This document shows positions 10,062 through 19,069 of a DNA stretch of 64,000 bases, one piece after another. This stretch comes from an uncultured Paracoccaceae bacterium (GTDB lineage Bacteria > Pseudomonadota > Alphaproteobacteria > Rhodobacterales > Rhodobacteraceae). The stretch spans positions 1 through 64,000 of the forward strand of contig CANNFA010000005.1 of NCBI GenBank assembly GCA_947503765.1. Reading direction: 5' to 3'. The stretch's first letter is position 1; each line of letters begins with the position of its first letter. Both the position numbers and the translations under genes were made by a program. The notes under the pieces are model-generated. The model was not told the DNA's origin, ran no database searches, and saw only the letters and a list, made by a program, of their open reading frames with translations.

Positions 10062-10963
10062 CACGATTTCTCCCGCAATTCGGACCACAGGTAGGGCACG
10101 ATGATCGCGGCGATCGTCATCAGCATGATCACCGCCGAGGCCGCCCCGATGCCCATCTGGTTCCGGGTGAAGGTGTAGGAATACATGAAGGTCGCGGGCA
10201 GTTCGGTCGCCGTTCCCGGCCCGCCCCCGGTCAGCGCGATCACCAGGTCGTAGGACTTGATCGCCATGTGCGCCAGCACGACGAAGGCCGACATGAAGGC
10301 GGGCCGAAGCTGCGGGATGACGATCCGCCGGTACAGCGCCAGCGTCGAGGCGCCGTCGATCTGCGCCGCCTTGAGCATTTCGCCGTCGATGCCGCGCAGC
10401 CCGGCCAGGAACATCGCCATCACGAAGCCGGATGTCTGCCAGACGGCGGCGATCACGATGGTATAGATCGCCATGTCGCCGTTCTTGATCCAGTCGAAGG
10501 CGAAACTCTCCCAGCCCCAGCCGCGCACCACCGCCTCCAGCCCGATGCCGGGGTCGAGAAACCATTTCCACGCGACCCCCGTGACGATGAAGCTCAGCGC
10601 CATCGGGTACAGGTAGATCGTGCGGATGAACCCCTCGGCGCGGATCCTCTGGTCCAGCAGGATCGCCAGCAACAGACCCAGCGCGCAGCAGACGGCGATG
10701 TACAGCACCCCGAAGATGACAAGGTTCGTGACCGCCGTGTCCCAGGCGCGGATGCGGAACAGGTTCTCGTAGTTCTTCATCCCCACCCAGCCAAAGGACG
10801 GCAGGATGCGGCTGTCGGTGAAGGACAGGTACAGCGTGAACAGGATGAAGCCGTAGACGAAGATCGCGACGATGGCGATCGTCGGGCTCAGGACCAGTTT
10901 GGGCAGCCAGTCGCGCAGACGGTCGAAGGGGCCGCGGCGAAAGGCCGGCTCGGCACGGGACAT
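10061..10963 (-). CDS. Sugar ABC importer permease, GtsB/MalF type
   Basis: First inner-membrane permease of the CUT1 importer, 300 aa. Hydrophobic segments begin at about residue 26 (VLSPTIAIVAIFVYGFIL), and the EAA-loop region is around MLKAAQIDGASTLALYRRI. The start MSRAEPAFRR is preceded by a ribosome-binding region; the 21-residue upstream extension overlaps the intercistronic hairpin and is unlikely. It lies between the binding-protein gene and the second permease. Confidence 0.88.
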   Translation of the reverse strand: MSRAEPAFRRGPFDRLRDWLPKLVLSPTIAIVAIFVYGFILFTLYLSFTDSRILPSFGWVGMKNYENLFRIRAWDTAVTNLVIFGVLYIAVCCALGLLLAILLDQRIRAEGFIRTIYLYPMALSFIVTGVAWKWFLDPGIGLEAVVRGWGWESFAFDWIKNGDMAIYTIVIAAVWQTSGFVMAMFLAGLRGIDGEMLKAAQIDGASTLALYRRIVIPQLRPAFMSAFVVLAHMAIKSYDLVIALTGGGPGTATELPATFMYSYTFTRNQMGIGAASAVIMLMTIAAIIVPYLWSELREKS

Positions 10964-10980
10964 GGAAACGCTCCTGCGAA

Positions 10981-11014
10981 AGGAGGGGCGGAGAGGCCGC
11001 GCGCGGCCCCTCCT
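10981..11014 (-). promoter_or_regulatory. Intercistronic hairpin between binding-protein and permease genes (CUT1 system)
   Basis: AGGAGGGGC at 10981-10989 pairs perfectly with GCCCCTCCT at 11006-11014, and the loop contains a further GGCCGC/GCGGCC inverted repeat. It sits directly behind the binding-protein stop at 11023. Probably lowers permease expression relative to the binding protein; inferred from position and stability. Confidence 0.5.
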
Positions 11015-11022
11015 CGGGTGGA

Positions 11023-12267
11023 TCACATGTTGATCTCGACCGCGGTGACCAGTTCCTCGACGGCGGTTTCGCTGTCATACTCGCCGTTGAAATGCGCGGT
11101 GATCACGTCGTACATCGCGTTCTTCACCCCGGCCGGGTTGGCGTGGCCATGCGCGAACGAGCCGAACAGGTTGCCGCTGGACGCGGCGGCCTTGAACTCC
11201 TCGTAGCCCTGCTGGCCGCAGGCATCCAGCTCGCCGACATCCAGGTCGGTCCGCGCCGGTACCGATCCCTTCACCTTGTTGAAGGCGATCTGGAAGCCGG
11301 GGCTCATGATCGCCGTGGCCAGCGCCGCCTGTTCGTCCGACACGGCGTCGCCCTGGCTGAACATGGCGAACTGGTCCGAGTTGAACAGAACCTGCTCCTG
11401 CGTGTCGGGGAACCGGAAGCACAGGAAATCCTCGCCCGGGGTCTGCCCCGCGTTCAGGAATTCGCCCTTGGCCCAGTCGCCCATCATCTGGAACACCGCC
11501 TCGTCGTTGATGACCATCGCGGTGGCGAGGTTCCAGTCGCGCCCCGAGAAGTTGTCGTCGACATAGCCGCGCAGAACGCCCATCCGGTCGAAGACCTGCT
11601 TCATCGTGTCCGATCCCAGCGCCTCGGGATCGAGGTCGATCATCGTCTTCTGGTAGAAATCGGGGCCGCCCGTCGCCAGCAGCACCGCGTCGAACAGGGT
11701 GCCGTCCTGCCAGGCCTGCCCGCCATGGGCCAGCGGGGTCAGGCCCGCTTCCTTCGCCTTGTCGAGCGCGGCAATGAAATCGTCCCAGGTCTGCGGCTGG
11801 TCGATGCCCAGCTCGTCCATCAGCGACTTGTCGGCCCAGACCCAGTTGGTCGAGTGCACGTTGACCGGCGCGGCGACCCATTCGCCGTCATACTTCGAGA
11901 ATTTCTGAAGCGCGGCGGGCACCACCTCGTCCCAGCCGTTCTCGGCCGCGATGTCGTTCAGGTTCGCCAGCGCGCCTTCCTTGGCCCAGTCGGTGATGTC
12001 GAAGCCCAGCATCTGCACGGCGGTGGGCGCATTGCCCGAGGTGACGCGCGCGCGCAGCACGGTCATCGCCTGGGTGCCGCCGCCCCCGGCGACCGGCATG
12101 TCCTCCCAGCCGATGCCCTGCCCGGCCAGGTCCTCCTTCAGCACGTTCAGCGCCGCGGCCTCGCCGCCGGCGGTCCACCAGTGCAGCACCTCGACATCGG
12201 CGGCATGGGTCATGCCGGCCGTCATCAGCGCCGCGGTCGCGGTCATTGTCATCGTCAGTCTACGCAT
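11023..12267 (-). CDS. Glucose/mannose-like ABC importer binding protein (GtsA type)
   Basis: Periplasmic solute-binding protein of the CUT1 family (SBP_bac_1), 414 aa. A signal peptide ends near THAAD, and the mature start [12 protein letters not shown] with [16 protein letters not shown] and HSTNWVWAD resembles Pseudomonas GtsA glucose/mannose-binding proteins. The start ATG follows GGGAGGATGAA, a strong ribosome site. It opens a leftward operon containing two permeases, a UgpC-type ATPase and a GMC oxidoreductase. The sugar is inferred by resemblance only; other aldohexoses are possible. Confidence 0.86.
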   Translation of the reverse strand: MRRLTMTMTATAALMTAGMTHAADVEVLHWWTAGGEAAALNVLKEDLAGQGIGWEDMPVAGGGGTQAMTVLRARVTSGNAPTAVQMLGFDITDWAKEGALANLNDIAAENGWDEVVPAALQKFSKYDGEWVAAPVNVHSTNWVWADKSLMDELGIDQPQTWDDFIAALDKAKEAGLTPLAHGGQAWQDGTLFDAVLLATGGPDFYQKTMIDLDPEALGSDTMKQVFDRMGVLRGYVDDNFSGRDWNLATAMVINDEAVFQMMGDWAKGEFLNAGQTPGEDFLCFRFPDTQEQVLFNSDQFAMFSQGDAVSDEQAALATAIMSPGFQIAFNKVKGSVPARTDLDVGELDACGQQGYEEFKAAASSGNLFGSFAHGHANPAGVKNAMYDVITAHFNGEYDSETAVEELVTAVEINM

Positions 12268-12593
12268 TTCATCCTCCCGGTTTGCGTCTACTCGGAATGT
12301 CCGGCCCGCGCCTGTCGCGCCGGCCCTGTTCCGGGGCGCCCGCCTGTGGCCGCCGCCCCCGGATCCCTCCCGTTCTTCGTGCCGGCGCGGCTCCTTGCGC
12401 CGGCGCGCGTGGCACCGTTCCGCCCCATGGAACGGCATTTTTCCGGCACCGTCCAGTCACGCTTTCGGCCGTGCGCACCATGGCGATTCGGGGGCCGACT
12501 CGGGGTCCGGTCCCGGCACGGTAGAAGGCGATGTTAGCGATCACAACGATTTCTTCGCCATGCCGTTCGGGCTGCCCGTGCAGGCCGGTCATG
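12268..12593. other. Intergenic region between binding-protein gene and enoyl-CoA hydratase gene
   Basis: 326 bases without a convincing gene. Seen in it: the ribosome site of the binding-protein gene, a perfect 8-bp stem hairpin (GCCGGCGC 12381-12388 with GCGCCGGC 12397-12404) in what would be the leader of that gene, and a LacI-like partial palindrome at 12532-12545. The leftward operon promoter probably lies near the palindrome, but no convincing -10/-35 pair was found. Confidence 0.5.
12532..12545. promoter_or_regulatory. Candidate LacI-type operator
   Basis: TGTTAGCGATCACA has the TGT...CG...ACA layout of LacI-family operators, with a central CG and 10 of 14 positions symmetric. It lies about 265 bases upstream of the binding-protein start, and a LacI regulator is encoded at 3880-4917. 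Imperfect, so tentative. Confidence 0.3.
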
Positions 12594-13361
12594 TCACACA
12601 CCCGAAAATCGGGGCGCGCGTTTCTCGCGGAAAGAGGCGACCCCCTCGTCCCGGTCCTCGGATGCGGCCACCGCCGCCGCGCCCAGCGATTCGACCATCG
12701 CGCCGCGATCCTCGCCGGCGGCGGCGTGGATCATCGCCTTGGCAACCTCGGCGGCACGGGGCGACAGCTCGGCCGCCGCGCGCGCGATGGCGAAGGCGGC
12801 GGCATCGGCGTCCTCGGCGATCTCGGCGGCGAATCCCAGCGCCAGCGCCCGCTCGGCCGGCAGACGGCGGCCCATCAGCGCCATTTCCTTGACCGCCGGC
12901 TCCCCGATCAGCCGCAACAGCCGCTGCGTGCCCGACCAGCCCGGCACGATGCCGATCCCGGCCTCCGGCAGGGCGATGGTGGCGCGCGGCGCGATCACCC
13001 GCGCGTCGCAGCAGGCCGCCAGTTCCAGCCCGCCGCCGAAGGCATGCGCGCCAAGCGCGGCGACGGTCGGTTTCGACAATCGCGCCAGCCGGTCGAACAC
13101 GCGGTGCCCCTCGCGCACCCAGTGGCGGGCGAAATCGGCGGGCGTCATGCCGCCCCATGCGGTGATGTCGGCCCCCGCGCAAAAGGCGCGCGCCGGCTCT
13201 GCCGTCAGGACCACGGCGCGCACCGTGCCGTCCCGTTCCAGCGCGGCGCAATGCTGCTCCAGCGCGTCCAGCATCGGCACGGTCAGCGCGTTCAGCCTGG
13301 CCGGGTTGTCCAGCCGCAGCTCGGCCACGGCATCGTGCCGGATCAGGTGCAGCGCGCTCAT
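12594..13361 (-). CDS. Enoyl-CoA hydratase/isomerase family protein
   Basis: Crotonase-fold enzyme acting on acyl-CoA thioesters, 255 aa. It shows RLNALT, the oxyanion-hole segment EPARAFCAGADITAWGG and GGGLELAACCDARV with PEAGIGIVPGWSGTQRL, typical of enoyl-CoA hydratases; the glutamates at the usual catalytic positions appear to be present. The start ATG overlaps the CoA-transferase stop (ATGA), so the pair is co-translated. The substrate is probably a short acyl-CoA made by the transferase. Hydratase, isomerase or hydrolase activity cannot be separated by eye. Confidence 0.87.
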   Translation of the reverse strand: MSALHLIRHDAVAELRLDNPARLNALTVPMLDALEQHCAALERDGTVRAVVLTAEPARAFCAGADITAWGGMTPADFARHWVREGHRVFDRLARLSKPTVAALGAHAFGGGLELAACCDARVIAPRATIALPEAGIGIVPGWSGTQRLLRLIGEPAVKEMALMGRRLPAERALALGFAAEIAEDADAAAFAIARAAAELSPRAAEVAKAMIHAAAGEDRGAMVESLGAAAVAASEDRDEGVASFREKRAPRFSGV

Positions 13362-14932
13362 AGCGGCAACTCCATCGCGCCCTCGCGCAGCAGCGCGGCG
13401 GGCATCGCCGCCGCGTTCTCGGCCACGCGCACGCGGCCCTGCGACGCCGCCGCGATGTCGCGCTCGGGCTCGATGCCCGGCATGATTTCCGTCGCCACCA
13501 GCCCCTCATCCGTCAGCCGGATCACGCAGCGTTCGGTGACATACAGCACCTCCTGCCCGGTCTCGCGGGCGCGCTTGCCGGAAAAGGTGACATGCTCCAC
13601 CGCATCCACCATCTTGGTGAACTTGCCGGGCTGCGTCACCCGCAGCGCGGTGTCGGTCAGCTCCAGCCCCGCCGCCGCCTCGAACAGGCCGGAAAAGACG
13701 ATCTTGCGGGCATGGGCGGTGATGTCGACAAAGCCGCCGCACCCGGCGGTCAGGTACGGCTTCTTGCCCAGCTTGGACACGTTCACGTTGCCGGCAACGT
13801 CGATCTCGAGGAAGGACAGGAACGACAGGTCGAACCCGCCGCCCTGGAAATAGGTGAATTGCTGCGGCGACGGCATGTAGGCATCGGCGTTCGACGCACA
13901 GCCGAAGGCAAAGCCGGTCAGCGGCATCCCCCCGGTCGCCCCCTGCTCGATCGCCCAGGTCACCGCCTCGGGATGCCCGGCCTCCAGCAGCACGCGCGGC
14001 ACCAGCGCCGAGATGCCGAAGCCCAGATTGGCCGTCATGCCGGACCGAAGCTCCATCGCGGCGCGGCGGGCCACGACCTTTTCGATCCCGTGTTCGGCAA
14101 GGGTGAAGCTGTCCCAGGGGCGCATGATCTCGCCGGAAATCGCGGGGTCGTGGTCGGTTTCGGTGGTCTGCCGCTGGTCGGGGTCGATGACGATCATGTC
14201 CACCAGGTGGCCCGGCACGCGCACGTCATGCGGGCGCAGCGACCCGGCGGCGGTGACGCGCTTGACCTGCGCGATCACCAGCCCGCCATGGTTGCGCACG
14301 CAGATCGCCTGGTCCAGCCCGCCCAGATAGGCGCCTTCGTGTTCGTAGGTGAGGTTGCCGCGCTCGTCCGCGGTGGTGGCACGGATGATGGCGACCTGCG
14401 GCACGATGTTGGGAAAATGCAGCCACGTCTCGCCGTTCAGCTCCTGGCGGCGCACGATGGGCGCGGCCGCCGCGGCGTCGTTCATCGCGCAGCCCTGAAG
14501 CTGGGGGTCGACGAAAGTGTCCAGCCCCACCCTGGTCAGCACGCCCGGCCGCCGCGCGGCGGCATCGCGGTGCATGTCGAACAGGATGCCGGACGGCACG
14601 TTGTAGGCGGCGACGCGGTTCTCGGTCAGCATCCGCCAGATCTCGGGCATCGGCAACGAGGACGCCCCCGACGGGTACGACCCGGCGACGATGCGCGCCA
14701 GCAACCCGTCGCGCGCGATATGGTCGACGCCCTTGATGCCGTACATGTCGCCGGCGGCAATCGGGTGCAGCGTGGTGATGCCGCGCGGGTGACCCTCGGC
14801 CTCGAAGCGCGCGCCGATGGCCTTCAGCACCAGGTCGGGGCAGCCCAGCCCCGACGAGGACGACACCGTGACGACGGCCCCGTCGGCGATCCGGTCCGCC
14901 GCCTGCCGCGCCGTTGCGATCTTGGACGTCAT
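13358..14932 (-). CDS. Acyl-CoA:acetate CoA-transferase (YdiF/propionate CoA-transferase type)
   Basis: Family I CoA-transferase in which alpha and beta domains are fused, 524 aa, the expected length. The N-terminal half carries SSSSGLGCPDLVLKAIG, and the C-terminal half carries IEQGATGGMPLTGFAFGCASN, where the EXG-type segment holds the predicted catalytic glutamate. It would move CoA from acetyl-CoA or a similar donor to a short carboxylic acid, activating it for the enoyl-CoA hydratase encoded next. No dehydrogenase or thiolase is present in the pair, so the pathway is incomplete here. Confidence 0.87.
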   Translation of the reverse strand: MTSKIATARQAADRIADGAVVTVSSSSGLGCPDLVLKAIGARFEAEGHPRGITTLHPIAAGDMYGIKGVDHIARDGLLARIVAGSYPSGASSLPMPEIWRMLTENRVAAYNVPSGILFDMHRDAAARRPGVLTRVGLDTFVDPQLQGCAMNDAAAAAPIVRRQELNGETWLHFPNIVPQVAIIRATTADERGNLTYEHEGAYLGGLDQAICVRNHGGLVIAQVKRVTAAGSLRPHDVRVPGHLVDMIVIDPDQRQTTETDHDPAISGEIMRPWDSFTLAEHGIEKVVARRAAMELRSGMTANLGFGISALVPRVLLEAGHPEAVTWAIEQGATGGMPLTGFAFGCASNADAYMPSPQQFTYFQGGGFDLSFLSFLEIDVAGNVNVSKLGKKPYLTAGCGGFVDITAHARKIVFSGLFEAAAGLELTDTALRVTQPGKFTKMVDAVEHVTFSGKRARETGQEVLYVTERCVIRLTDEGLVATEIMPGIEPERDIAAASQGRVRVAENAAAMPAALLREGAMELPL

Positions 14933-14990
14933 GCGTTCCCCCGTGCGGTCAGGATGCCCCGGCTAGCGTTCCAGTCGGGTCATCCCCGTA

Positions 14991-15008
14991 ATCTGGATCG
15001 TTCCAGAT
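14991..15008. promoter_or_regulatory. Candidate operator (7-bp-arm palindrome) in divergent promoter region
   Basis: ATCTGGA-TCGT-TCCAGAT is a perfect 7-bp inverted repeat between the divergent CoA-transferase and hydroxyacid-dehydrogenase genes. The half-site (C/G)GTTCCAG recurs at about 14967. The TGGA/TCCA arms resemble IclR- or GntR-type sites; no cognate regulator is adjacent. Confidence 0.45.
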
Positions 15009-15075
15009 ACCCCCTCGCCTCTACACCTCCGCCGTCTCGCCTGTCAACACCGCGCCGGCCGGAGTTGCGGCAGAG

Positions 15076-15110
15076 TTGACGCGGGCGCGCGGCGCGGCGG
15101 ATAGTCGCCG
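15076..15110 (+). promoter_or_regulatory. Promoter with -10 inside an inverted repeat (hydroxyacid dehydrogenase gene)
   Basis: TTGACG at 15076-15081 and GATAGT at 15100-15105 are separated by 18 bases. The -10 element is framed by CGGCG (15095-15099) and CGCCG (15106-15110), a 5-bp inverted repeat that could be an operator. The ATAGTCG(C/G)CGCG stretch recurs at the next promoter (16181-16214). Confidence 0.5.
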
Positions 15111-15137
15111 CGACCCCGGCAACCGAAAGAACATGTC

Positions 15138-16166
15138 ATGTCCGATCCGAAACCCCTGATCCTCAGCGCGCCGCATCCGCGCTCCATCGAGCTGATCTTC
15201 GACGGCGCCCGCCGGCGCGACCTGTTCGACCGCTACGAGGTGATCGAGACCGACGCAGAGGGCCTTGCCGGGCTGGATGACGCGGTGCTGGGGCGCGCGC
15301 GCTACATCCTCGGCCAGCCGCCGATTTCGCCCGACCTGCTGGGCCGGCTGTCCAGCCTGCGCGCGGTGTTCAACGTCGAATCCAACCTGCTCGACAACAT
15401 GCCCTACGACACGCTGTTCGCGCGCGGCATCCACACGCTGACCACCGGCGCGGTCTTCGCCCAGCCGGTGGCCGAGCTGGGCCTTGCCATGGCGCTGAAC
15501 CTGGCGCGCGGCATCGTGGGGGCGGATCACGCCTTTCGCGAGGGGCGCGAGCTTTGGGGCGGCGAGGGCAACACCCGCGCGCGCCTGCTGGACGGCAGCG
15601 ATATCGGCATCATCGGCTTCGGCGATCTGGGGAAAGCCCTGCGCGGCGTGCTGCGCGGCTTTCGCGCCCGCATCCGGGTGTTCGACCCGTGGCTGCCGCC
15701 CTCGATCCTGGCCGATCACGACGTGATCCCCGCCACGCTGGACGAGGTGCTGGAGCGTAGCGAGACCGTCTTTGTCGTCGCCGCCATCACCGCCGAGAAC
15801 CGCGCCCTGCTGGACGCGGCGGCGCTGGCCCGGATGCCGGACGGCGCCGGTCTGGTCCTGCTCAGCCGCGCCGACATCGTCGATTTCGACGCGCTGATCG
15901 CCGAGGTCGCCGCGGGCCGCATCACCGCCGCCAGCGACGTGTTCCCCGCCGAACCGATGCCCCTGGATCACCCGGTGCGCAAGCTCGACGGTTTCATCCG
16001 GTCGGCCCACCGCGCCGGCGCGCTGGACAGCGCGTTCTTCCGCATGGGCGAGATGGTACTGGAGGACATGGCCCTGATGGATCGCGGCCTGCCCCCGCAA
16101 CGCTGCAAGCGCGCCGAACGCGAAACCGTGCGGCTGATGCGCTCGCGCCCGGTCGACATCAACTGA
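15138..16166 (+). CDS. D-2-hydroxyacid dehydrogenase family protein
   Basis: NAD(P)-dependent oxidoreductase of the D-isomer 2-hydroxyacid dehydrogenase family, 342 aa, cytoplasmic. The nucleotide-binding Rossmann motif appears as IGIIGFGDLGKALRG near the middle, and the catalytic triad can be placed as Arg in LLSRADIVD, Glu in FPAEPMPLDHPV and His in RSAHRAGAL. It is transcribed from its own likely promoter and lies just upstream of sugar importer B, which has a separate promoter. It may oxidise or reduce a 2-hydroxy/2-keto sugar acid derived from the imported substrate. The substrate is not evident. Confidence 0.85.
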   Translation: MSDPKPLILSAPHPRSIELIFDGARRRDLFDRYEVIETDAEGLAGLDDAVLGRARYILGQPPISPDLLGRLSSLRAVFNVESNLLDNMPYDTLFARGIHTLTTGAVFAQPVAELGLAMALNLARGIVGADHAFREGRELWGGEGNTRARLLDGSDIGIIGFGDLGKALRGVLRGFRARIRVFDPWLPPSILADHDVIPATLDEVLERSETVFVVAAITAENRALLDAAALARMPDGAGLVLLSRADIVDFDALIAEVAAGRITAASDVFPAEPMPLDHPVRKLDGFIRSAHRAGALDSAFFRMGEMVLEDMALMDRGLPPQRCKRAERETVRLMRSRPVDIN

Positions 16167-16180
16167 CCCCGCGCCGGTTC

Positions 16181-16214
16181 TTGACAGCGCCGAAATCGCC
16201 GACCCATAGTCGGC
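16181..16214 (+). promoter_or_regulatory. Promoter and operator of importer operon B
   Basis: TTGACA at 16181-16186 and CATAGT at 16205-16210 are spaced by 18 bases, close to a sigma-70 consensus. GCCGAC (16198-16203) and GTCGGC (16209-16214) form a perfect 6-bp inverted repeat across the -10 element, so a repressor site is likely. Confidence 0.55.
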
Positions 16215-16306
16215 GCGTGACCCAGCGGAAAGCAGGCCCCGGACTCCGGCCCCGGACTCTGGCCCCGGCCGTCCCGCGCAGAGGTTCCAATTGGGAGGAG
16301 ACCCGG

Positions 16307-17248
16307 ATGACCATGTTTGCAAAGGTGCGGCTTGTCGCACCCCTCATCGCCGCGGCCGCGTTCGCCGCAGCCCCCGTCAAGGCACAGGATCTGACGATCA
16401 TGACCTCGGTGCCGTCGCTCGGATTCCCGTTCTTCGTCCATATGGAGAAGGCGCTCAAGAACACCGCCGAAGAGCTTGGCGGCATCACCATCAACGCCTC
16501 CGACGGGCAGAATTCGGCGCCCAAGCAGACCTCCGACATCGAGGCGGCGATCGTCAACGCCGTGGACGGCATCGTCATCTCGCCGATCGATTCGGTGGCC
16601 ATGGCGCCCGGCGTCGGCGCCGCCGTCGGGCAGGGCATCCCGGTGATCACCATCGACCGGCGGGTCGACGGCGTCGAGGTTCTGGGCCATTTCGGCGCCG
16701 ACAACGTCCAGGGCGGCGAGGCGCAGGCGAACCTCATCATCGAGATGTTCCCGGACGGCGCGCGCATGGTCAACCTTCAGGGGCAGCCCGGCTCCAGCCC
16801 CGCCATCGACCGCAACCAGGGTCTGCACAACGTGTTCGACGGGATGGACAATTACGAATTCGTCGCCGAGCAGACCGCCAACTTCGCCCGCGAGGAAGGC
16901 GCCAGCGTGACCGAGGCGATCCTCGCCGGGCTCGACACGCCGCCCGACGTGATCGTGGCGGCCAATGACGACATGGCGCTGGGGGCCATGCAGGTGGTCG
17001 AGGAACAGGGTCTCGACATCGCCATCATCGGCTTCGACGCCCTGCCCGAGGCGCTGGCCGCGGTGCGCGACGGCGGTCTGACGGCCACCATCGAACAGGC
17101 GCCGGGCGAGCAGAGCGCGCTGGCGATGAAGGCCATGGTCGCCTATCTGCGCGACGGGACCGAGCCGGACAAGCTCACGCTTCTGTCGCCCTTCGCGATC
17201 ACGCAGGACAACCTCGACAAGGCCGAACGGCTTGGCGAGCTGAACTGA
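16307..17248 (+). CDS. Sugar ABC importer periplasmic binding protein (system B)
   Basis: Ribose/fructose-type periplasmic binding protein (Peripla_BP_4), 313 aa. The signal peptide is an N-terminal MTMFAKVRL followed by a hydrophobic alanine-rich stretch ending VKAQD. The mature domain begins LTIMTSVPSLGFPFFVHMEK and contains AIVNAVDGIVISPID, VITIDRRVDG and DVIVAANDDMALGAMQVV, all typical of the family. The start follows a strong GGGAGGAG ribosome site. It heads the rightward operon of binding protein, permease and ATPase. The hydroxyacid dehydrogenase upstream hints at a sugar or sugar acid ligand. Confidence 0.88.
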   Translation: MTMFAKVRLVAPLIAAAAFAAAPVKAQDLTIMTSVPSLGFPFFVHMEKALKNTAEELGGITINASDGQNSAPKQTSDIEAAIVNAVDGIVISPIDSVAMAPGVGAAVGQGIPVITIDRRVDGVEVLGHFGADNVQGGEAQANLIIEMFPDGARMVNLQGQPGSSPAIDRNQGLHNVFDGMDNYEFVAEQTANFAREEGASVTEAILAGLDTPPDVIVAANDDMALGAMQVVEEQGLDIAIIGFDALPEALAAVRDGGLTATIEQAPGEQSALAMKAMVAYLRDGTEPDKLTLLSPFAITQDNLDKAERLGELN

Positions 17249-17253
17249 TCGGC

Positions 17254-17282
17254 GGCCGTCGGGGCGCAAGGCTCCGGCGGCC
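17254..17282 (+). promoter_or_regulatory. Intercistronic hairpin between binding-protein and permease genes (system B)
   Basis: GGCCGTCGGGGC (17254-17265) and GCTCCGGCGGCC (17271-17282) can form a 12-bp RNA stem with two G-U wobbles and a 5-nt loop, starting six bases after the binding-protein stop. Probable attenuator or 3'-end stabiliser. Confidence 0.5.
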
Positions 17283-17312
17283 CCCTCGGGCGGCGAACAA
17301 GGAGGCGCGGAC

Positions 17313-18320
17313 GTGTCGAGCAACCCCGGACGGCCGCGCTTCGACGCGGTCGACTTCGCGGCACAATATGCCGCCTTCATCTTCCTCATCCTGCTGGTCA
17401 TCGGGTTTGCCATCCTGCAACCCAATTTCCTGAATCCTTTCAACCTTCTGAACGTGCTGCGGCAGGTCTCGATCTCGGGGCTGATCGCCATCGGCATGAC
17501 CTTCGTGATCCTGACCGCCGGGATCGACCTGTCGGTCGGCTCTCTGGTGGCGCTGTGCGGGCTGGCGGGCGCCTATGTCGCCAAGGGCGGGCTGGACAGC
17601 CGGTTCGCCATCGGCGCGGCGGAACAGGCCGGAAACCCGGTCTGGATGGCCACCGGCGTGGCGATCCTGGTCGGCATGGGGGCCGGCGCGGTGCAGGGGC
17701 TGGCGATCACCCGGCTGCGCGTGCCGCCCTTCGTGGTCACGCTGGGCGGGCTGTCGGCCTGGCGCGGCGCCGCGCTGCTGCTCAGCGACGGCGGCCCGAT
17801 CAGCGGCTTCACCCCCGATTACACCTGGTGGGGACAGGGCCGCATCTGGACCATCCCGGTGCCGGTGATCCTGTTCGCCGTGGCCGCGATCCTGGCACAT
17901 GTCGTGCTGCGCTACACGCGGTTCGGGCTGCATGTCTATGCGGTGGGCGGCAATGCGGCGGCGGCCACGCTCAACACCGTGTCCACGCGCCGCATCGTCT
18001 TTTCCGTTTACGTCATCGTCGGCTTCTTCTGCGGGCTGGCCGCGTTCATCCTGTCGGCGCGCCTCAACTCCGCCGAGGCGGTGGCCGGCCTCGGGCTGGA
18101 GCTTGACGTGATTGCCGCCGTGGTGATCGGCGGAACGTCCCTGTTCGGCGGCGTAGGGACGATATTCGGCACCGTCAGCGGCGCGCTGCTGATCGGCGTG
18201 CTGCGCAACGGTCTGGTGCTGCTGAACGTGTCCTCGTTCGTGCAGCAGATCGTCATCGGCGTGATCCTGGTGCTTGCCGTCGCGGTGGACCAGGCCGCCA
18301 TGTCACGAAAGGGCCGCTGA
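17313..18320 (+). CDS. Sugar ABC importer permease, RbsC/FrcC type (system B)
   Basis: Inner-membrane permease of a CUT2 importer, 335 aa with about ten hydrophobic segments and the family segments TAGIDLSVGSLVAL and VVIGGTSLFGGVGTIFG. The start is GTG preceded by AAGGAGGC. Its TGA stop overlaps the ATPase start (TGATG), showing translational coupling. Confidence 0.9.
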   Translation: MSSNPGRPRFDAVDFAAQYAAFIFLILLVIGFAILQPNFLNPFNLLNVLRQVSISGLIAIGMTFVILTAGIDLSVGSLVALCGLAGAYVAKGGLDSRFAIGAAEQAGNPVWMATGVAILVGMGAGAVQGLAITRLRVPPFVVTLGGLSAWRGAALLLSDGGPISGFTPDYTWWGQGRIWTIPVPVILFAVAAILAHVVLRYTRFGLHVYAVGGNAAAATLNTVSTRRIVFSVYVIVGFFCGLAAFILSARLNSAEAVAGLGLELDVIAAVVIGGTSLFGGVGTIFGTVSGALLIGVLRNGLVLLNVSSFVQQIVIGVILVLAVAVDQAAMSRKGR

Positions 18321-19063
18321 TGACACCGCTTCTGGAACTCTCCGGCATCACCAAGCATTTCGGCGCGATAGAGGCGCTGGCAGGCGTCGACATCACGCTG
18401 GGCCATGGCGAGATCGTCGGCCTGATGGGCGATAACGGCGCGGGCAAGTCCACGCTGGTCAAGATCGTCGCCGGCAACTTCGCCCCCAGCGCCGGCGACA
18501 TGCGGCTGGGCGGGCGCCCCGTGCGCTTTGGCAGCCCGCTCGATGCGCGCGAGGCGGGGGTGGAGGTCGTGTACCAGGACCTTGCCCTGTGCGACAATCT
18601 CAGCGCGTCGCTCAACATCTTCCTCGGGCGCGAGCTGACCCGCGGCATCGGTCCGCTGCGGTTCCTCGACCGGCGCGCGATGGCGGCCCGCGCGCGCGAG
18701 CTGTTCGCGGAGCTGAAGACCAACACCGTCCCCGGCGATCTGGTGAAATCCATGTCCGGCGGTCAGCGGCAGGCCGTGGCCATCGCCCGCACCCGGCTGG
18801 CGGAACCCAAGATCGTGCTGATGGACGAGCCTACCGCCGCGATCAGCGTGCGGCAGGTGGCAGAGGTGCTGGAGCTGATCCGCACCCTGTCGCGCGCGGG
18901 GCATACCGTGGTACTGATCAGCCACCGGATGCCCGACGTGTTCTCGATCTGCGACCGGGTGATCGTGCTGCGCCGGGGCACCAAGGTTGCCGACAAGCCG
19001 GTATCGGCCACCTCCCCCGAGGAGGTGACCGGCCTGATCACCGGCGCGATCGAGGCGGCATAG
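18320..19063 (+). CDS. Sugar ABC importer ATPase, single-domain FrcA type (system B)
   Basis: Cytoplasmic ATPase, 247 aa, with Walker A GDNGAGKST at 37-45, signature MSGGQ at 145-149 and Walker B KIVLMDEP around 164-171. One ABC domain only, as in FrcA. It completes importer B and ends six bases before the convergent SDR gene. Confidence 0.9.
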   Translation: MTPLLELSGITKHFGAIEALAGVDITLGHGEIVGLMGDNGAGKSTLVKIVAGNFAPSAGDMRLGGRPVRFGSPLDAREAGVEVVYQDLALCDNLSASLNIFLGRELTRGIGPLRFLDRRAMAARARELFAELKTNTVPGDLVKSMSGGQRQAVAIARTRLAEPKIVLMDEPTAAISVRQVAEVLELIRTLSRAGHTVVLISHRMPDVFSICDRVIVLRRGTKVADKPVSATSPEEVTGLITGAIEAA

Positions 19064-19069
19064 GGCCTG

